NCBI GenBank assembly: GCA_005880175.1
Contig: VBJR01000262.1
Location: 14,314-23,219, forward strand
Length of the DNA: 8,906 nucleotides
Origin: Chloroflexota bacterium
GTDB taxonomy: Bacteria; Chloroflexota; Dormibacteria; Dormibacterales; Dormibacteraceae
Direction of reading: 5' to 3'
Shown here: piece by piece, positions 7,306 through 8,906 of the stretch
Position numbering within the stretch: position 1 is the stretch's first letter
Layout of the letters: every line of letters begins with the position of its first letter
The notes under the pieces: generated by a model
The model's database searches: none
What the model saw: only the letters and a program-made list of their open reading frames with translations
Told to the model about the DNA's origin: nothing
Program-made: the position numbers and the translations under genes

Positions 7306-7644
7306 TCAGCCCTTCAGCTCGCTGAGCTCGTCCACGTCCTCGACGTCGCGGACGCGGAAGATGTCCACCAGGATGGCCAGGCCGACTACCGCCTCGGCAG
7401 CCGCGACCGTCATGGTCATCAGGGCGAAGAGCTGGCCTTCCAGGTTGTGCAGCTGCGCGGCGAACGTGATCAGCGTGAGGTTGGCCGCGTTGAGCATCAG
7501 CTCGATGCAGACCAGGATCACGATCGGGTTGCGCCGGACCAGCACGCCGAGCGCGCCGAGCAGGAACAGGATGAAGGCGAGGCCGAGGACGAGCCGCGCA
7601 TCCAGGGTGCCGGCGCCGACCTGGATCTGACCGTAGTCAGGCAA
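7306..7644 (-). CDS. nuoK: NADH-quinone oxidoreductase subunit K
   Basis: NuoK is a small three-helix membrane subunit of complex I (ND4L homologue), part of the proton path linking NuoH/NuoJ to NuoN. At 112 residues it is slightly longer than the common 100. Glu48 (VCIELMLNAANL, second helix) and Glu84 (TVAAAEAVVGLAI, third helix) have the same 36-residue spacing as E. coli Glu36 and Glu72. The extra length is an N-terminal stretch of about 12 residues ([12 protein letters not shown]). The start is TTG at 7642-7644; no ATG or GTG fits near the homologous start, and a perfect AGGAGG lies 6 nt upstream, so TTG is well supported. The gene overlaps the end of nuoJ by 8 nt. The charged C-terminal tail (VRDVEDVDELSELKG) is cytosolic or peripheral by inference. 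Confidence 0.96.
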   Translation of the reverse strand: MPDYGQIQVGAGTLDARLVLGLAFILFLLGALGVLVRRNPIVILVCIELMLNAANLTLITFAAQLHNLEGQLFALMTMTVAAAEAVVGLAILVDIFRVRDVEDVDELSELKG

Positions 7645-8161
7645 CGTTGTCCTCCTCTGCGTGTGCTTCTTCTTGCCGGCGGACCTCGCTCGCCGTCCGC
7701 CCGCCGCGGCTCAGGTAGATGGCGCCCACGGCCGCCACCAGGAGGAGGATGGAGGTCAGCTCGAACGGATACAGGTAGGTCGTGAAGAGGCCGGTCCCGA
7801 TCTGCTCGACGGTGCCGAAGAACGTCATGTCGAGCTTGTCGGGGGCGACGCCGAAGAACGACAGGCCGACCAGCAGCGAGAAAGCCCAGTGAAGGCGCAG
7901 CCGCCTGCTGACTCGCTCGCGTCCCGGTCCGAGCAGGGCGACAACGAACAGGAAGAGGACCATGACCGCGCCCGCGTAGACGATCACCTGGACCGCGAAC
8001 ACGAACTGGGCCGAGAGCAGCAGGAAGATGACGGACAGCGCGAGCATCACCGCCACCAGGCTGAGGACGCTGCGCACCGGCTGGCGCGACGCGATCACGC
8101 CCAGGCCGCCGAGCACGGCGATCACGGCCATCACCCAGAACACGATCTGCGGGACGATCAC
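7637..8161 (-). CDS. nuoJ: NADH-quinone oxidoreductase subunit J
   Basis: NuoJ (ND6 homologue) is a membrane subunit of complex I that packs between NuoH and NuoK and takes part in coupling quinone chemistry to pumping. The 174-residue protein has about five hydrophobic helices. The family signature [22 protein letters not shown] (residues 58-78, given here without a break only for its first and last parts: [10 protein letters not shown] and LFVVALLG) includes Tyr62 and Gly64 of the third helix, where complex I structures show a pi-bulge. The GTG start at 8159-8161 overlaps the upstream TGA by four bases (GTGA), with AGGGG 7 nt upstream. The frame continues open further upstream inside the nuoI region, but that part has no NuoJ character. 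The C-terminus is strongly charged ([12 protein letters not shown]) and overlaps the nuoK start. Confidence 0.95.
   Translation of the reverse strand: MIVPQIVFWVMAVIAVLGGLGVIASRQPVRSVLSLVAVMLALSVIFLLLSAQFVFAVQVIVYAGAVMVLFLFVVALLGPGRERVSRRLRLHWAFSLLVGLSFFGVAPDKLDMTFFGTVEQIGTGLFTTYLYPFELTSILLLVAAVGAIYLSRGGRTASEVRRQEEAHAEEDNVA
7651..7656 (-). promoter_or_regulatory. Ribosome binding site of nuoK
   Basis: A perfect AGGAGG on the minus strand lies 6 nt upstream of the TTG at 7642-7644, inside the 3' end of nuoJ. It decides the otherwise uncertain TTG start of nuoK. Confidence 0.75.
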
Positions 8162-8906
8162 CGGTCGGCCCCTACGAACAGCGGCTCCTGCTGGTCGGGG
8201 TTCGGCTCCAGCAGCATGTCCTTCGTGTAGACGAAGCGCTCGCGGCTGACGTCGGCGAGCTCGTACTCCGGTCCCAGCACGATCGCCTGGACCGGGCACG
8301 CCTCCTCGCAGTAGCCGCAGAAGATGCAGCGGAGCATGTTGATCTCGTAGGTCTTCGCGTAGCGCTCCCCGGGCGAGACGCGATTCTCGTCGGTGTTCTC
8401 CGCAGCGATGACCAGGATGCAGCCGACCGGGCACGCCGCCGAACACAGCTCGCATCCGATGCAGCGTTCCAGGCCGTTGTCGTAGCGCCGCAGGTAGTGG
8501 CGCCCCCGGTAGCGCTCCGAGCGCGGCGTCTTCTCCTCCGGGTACATCGTGGTGACCACCGGCCGGAACGTTTCCGCCAGCGTGGTCTTCAGCCCGGTGA
8601 GCAGAGCAGCGACGTCGTCGACGACGCTCGGCTGCTTGGTCGGCGTGACCACCACGTTGGCCAGCGCCAGCGGCAGCAGGACCTTCCAGCCCAGCCGCAT
8701 CAGCTGGTCGTAGCGGAGCCGCGGCAGCGTGGTCCGGAGCCAGATGTACAGGAACAGGAAGAGGATCACCTTCACCAGGAAGGACACCCACGCGAACGGC
8801 CCGAAGGCCGGATGCCAGCCCGCGAAGAACAGCAGGGAGGCCAGCGCCGAGACCGTGATCATGTTCACGTACTCGCCCAGGTAGAAGCAGACGAACTTCA
8901 GGCCCG
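8158..8906 (-). CDS. nuoHI: NuoH-NuoI fusion protein of complex I (5' part beyond window edge)
   Basis: The frame is open from the window edge to TGA 8158-8160 (248 residues visible). Residues about 1-88 are the C-terminal end of NuoH, the quinone-site membrane subunit: [15 protein letters not shown], then [20 protein letters not shown] and [20 protein letters not shown]. With no stop, the frame continues through a hydrophilic linker ([15 protein letters not shown]) into NuoI, whose usual N-terminus is recognisable ([23 protein letters not shown]). NuoI supplies two [4Fe-4S] clusters: [12 protein letters not shown] (codons about 8431-8463) and [12 protein letters not shown] (about 8296-8328). 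No in-frame ATG lies between the NuoH helix and the NuoI region, and the nearest GTGs fall inside the NuoH helix or inside the NuoI N-terminus, so separate translation of NuoI looks unlikely. NuoH and NuoI are adjacent in all complex I structures, so a fusion is sterically sensible. A one-base assembly error hiding a boundary is the main alternative. Confidence 0.9.
   Translation of the reverse strand, partial: GLKFVCFYLGEYVNMITVSALASLLFFAGWHPAFGPFAWVSFLVKVILFLFLYIWLRTTLPRLRYDQLMRLGWKVLLPLALANVVVTPTKQPSVVDDVAALLTGLKTTLAETFRPVVTTMYPEEKTPRSERYRGRHYLRRYDNGLERCIGCELCSAACPVGCILVIAAENTDENRVSPGERYAKTYEINMLRCIFCGYCEEACPVQAIVLGPEYELADVSRERFVYTKDMLLEPNPDQQEPLFVGADR
8169..8173 (-). promoter_or_regulatory. 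Ribosome binding site of nuoJ
   Basis: AGGGG on the minus strand, within the last codons of the NuoI part, stands 7 nt upstream of the GTG at 8159-8161. It supports the four-base-overlap start of nuoJ over any start further upstream in the same open frame. Confidence 0.5.

Noticed and set aside
5378..7630. A 750-codon plus-strand open frame opposite nuoL and nuoK
   Set aside because: It has the same skewed His/Asp/Gln/Arg composition and no motifs, and the minus strand here encodes clear NuoL and NuoK.
8429..8463. An extra cysteine just after the first NuoI cluster motif (CPVGC)
   Set aside because: A Cys in this place (CPADCI type) occurs commonly in NuoI, so I do not treat it as unusual.

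Overview
The window is GC-rich throughout (well above 60% by eye) and every gene I can support lies on the minus strand, so transcription runs from the right edge to the left edge. The codon use and protein families fit a high-GC Actinomycetota. The NuoI-type sequence recalls Thermoleophilia (Solirubrobacterales-like), but that placement is only an inference.

From right to left, bases 8906 to 2365 hold the membrane half of a respiratory complex I (NADH-quinone oxidoreductase) operon in the canonical order H-I-J-K-L-M-N. The genes are tightly packed: HI/J overlap by 4 nt, J/K by 8 nt, K-L are 5 nt apart, L/M overlap by 1 nt and M/N by 4 nt. NuoI carries two of the iron-sulfur clusters leading to quinone. 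NuoH forms the quinone site and anchors the peripheral arm. NuoJ and NuoK link NuoH to the three antiporter-like pump subunits NuoN, NuoM and NuoL. Two things are unusual. First, the end of NuoH is joined in one open frame to NuoI, with no stop and no convincing start between them. Second, NuoL has Ala where the family has the conserved TM5 glutamate of the proton channel (position 147, equivalent to E. coli Glu144), while NuoM and NuoN keep theirs.

Directly after nuoN, only 3 nt away, is a 326-residue protein with a hydrophobic N-terminus, an LppX/LprG-like beta-rich domain and a four-cysteine beta-sandwich-like tail. It is probably extracytoplasmic and of unknown function. Its stop runs into a small MGMT/ATL-type DNA-binding reading frame (1050 to about 1380) that lacks the alkyl-acceptor cysteine and has no ATG, GTG or TTG start. 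A LacI-family regulator follows, beginning at 1015 and running off the left edge. A near-perfect 14-bp palindrome (1041-1054) of LacI-operator type sits between the last two genes and overlaps the stop codon of the ATL frame, which suggests autoregulation of the regulator.

No intergenic stretch exceeds about 35 bases. I see no RNA gene, mobile element, CRISPR array or convincing intrinsic terminator. The long plus-strand open frames are high-GC shadows of these genes.
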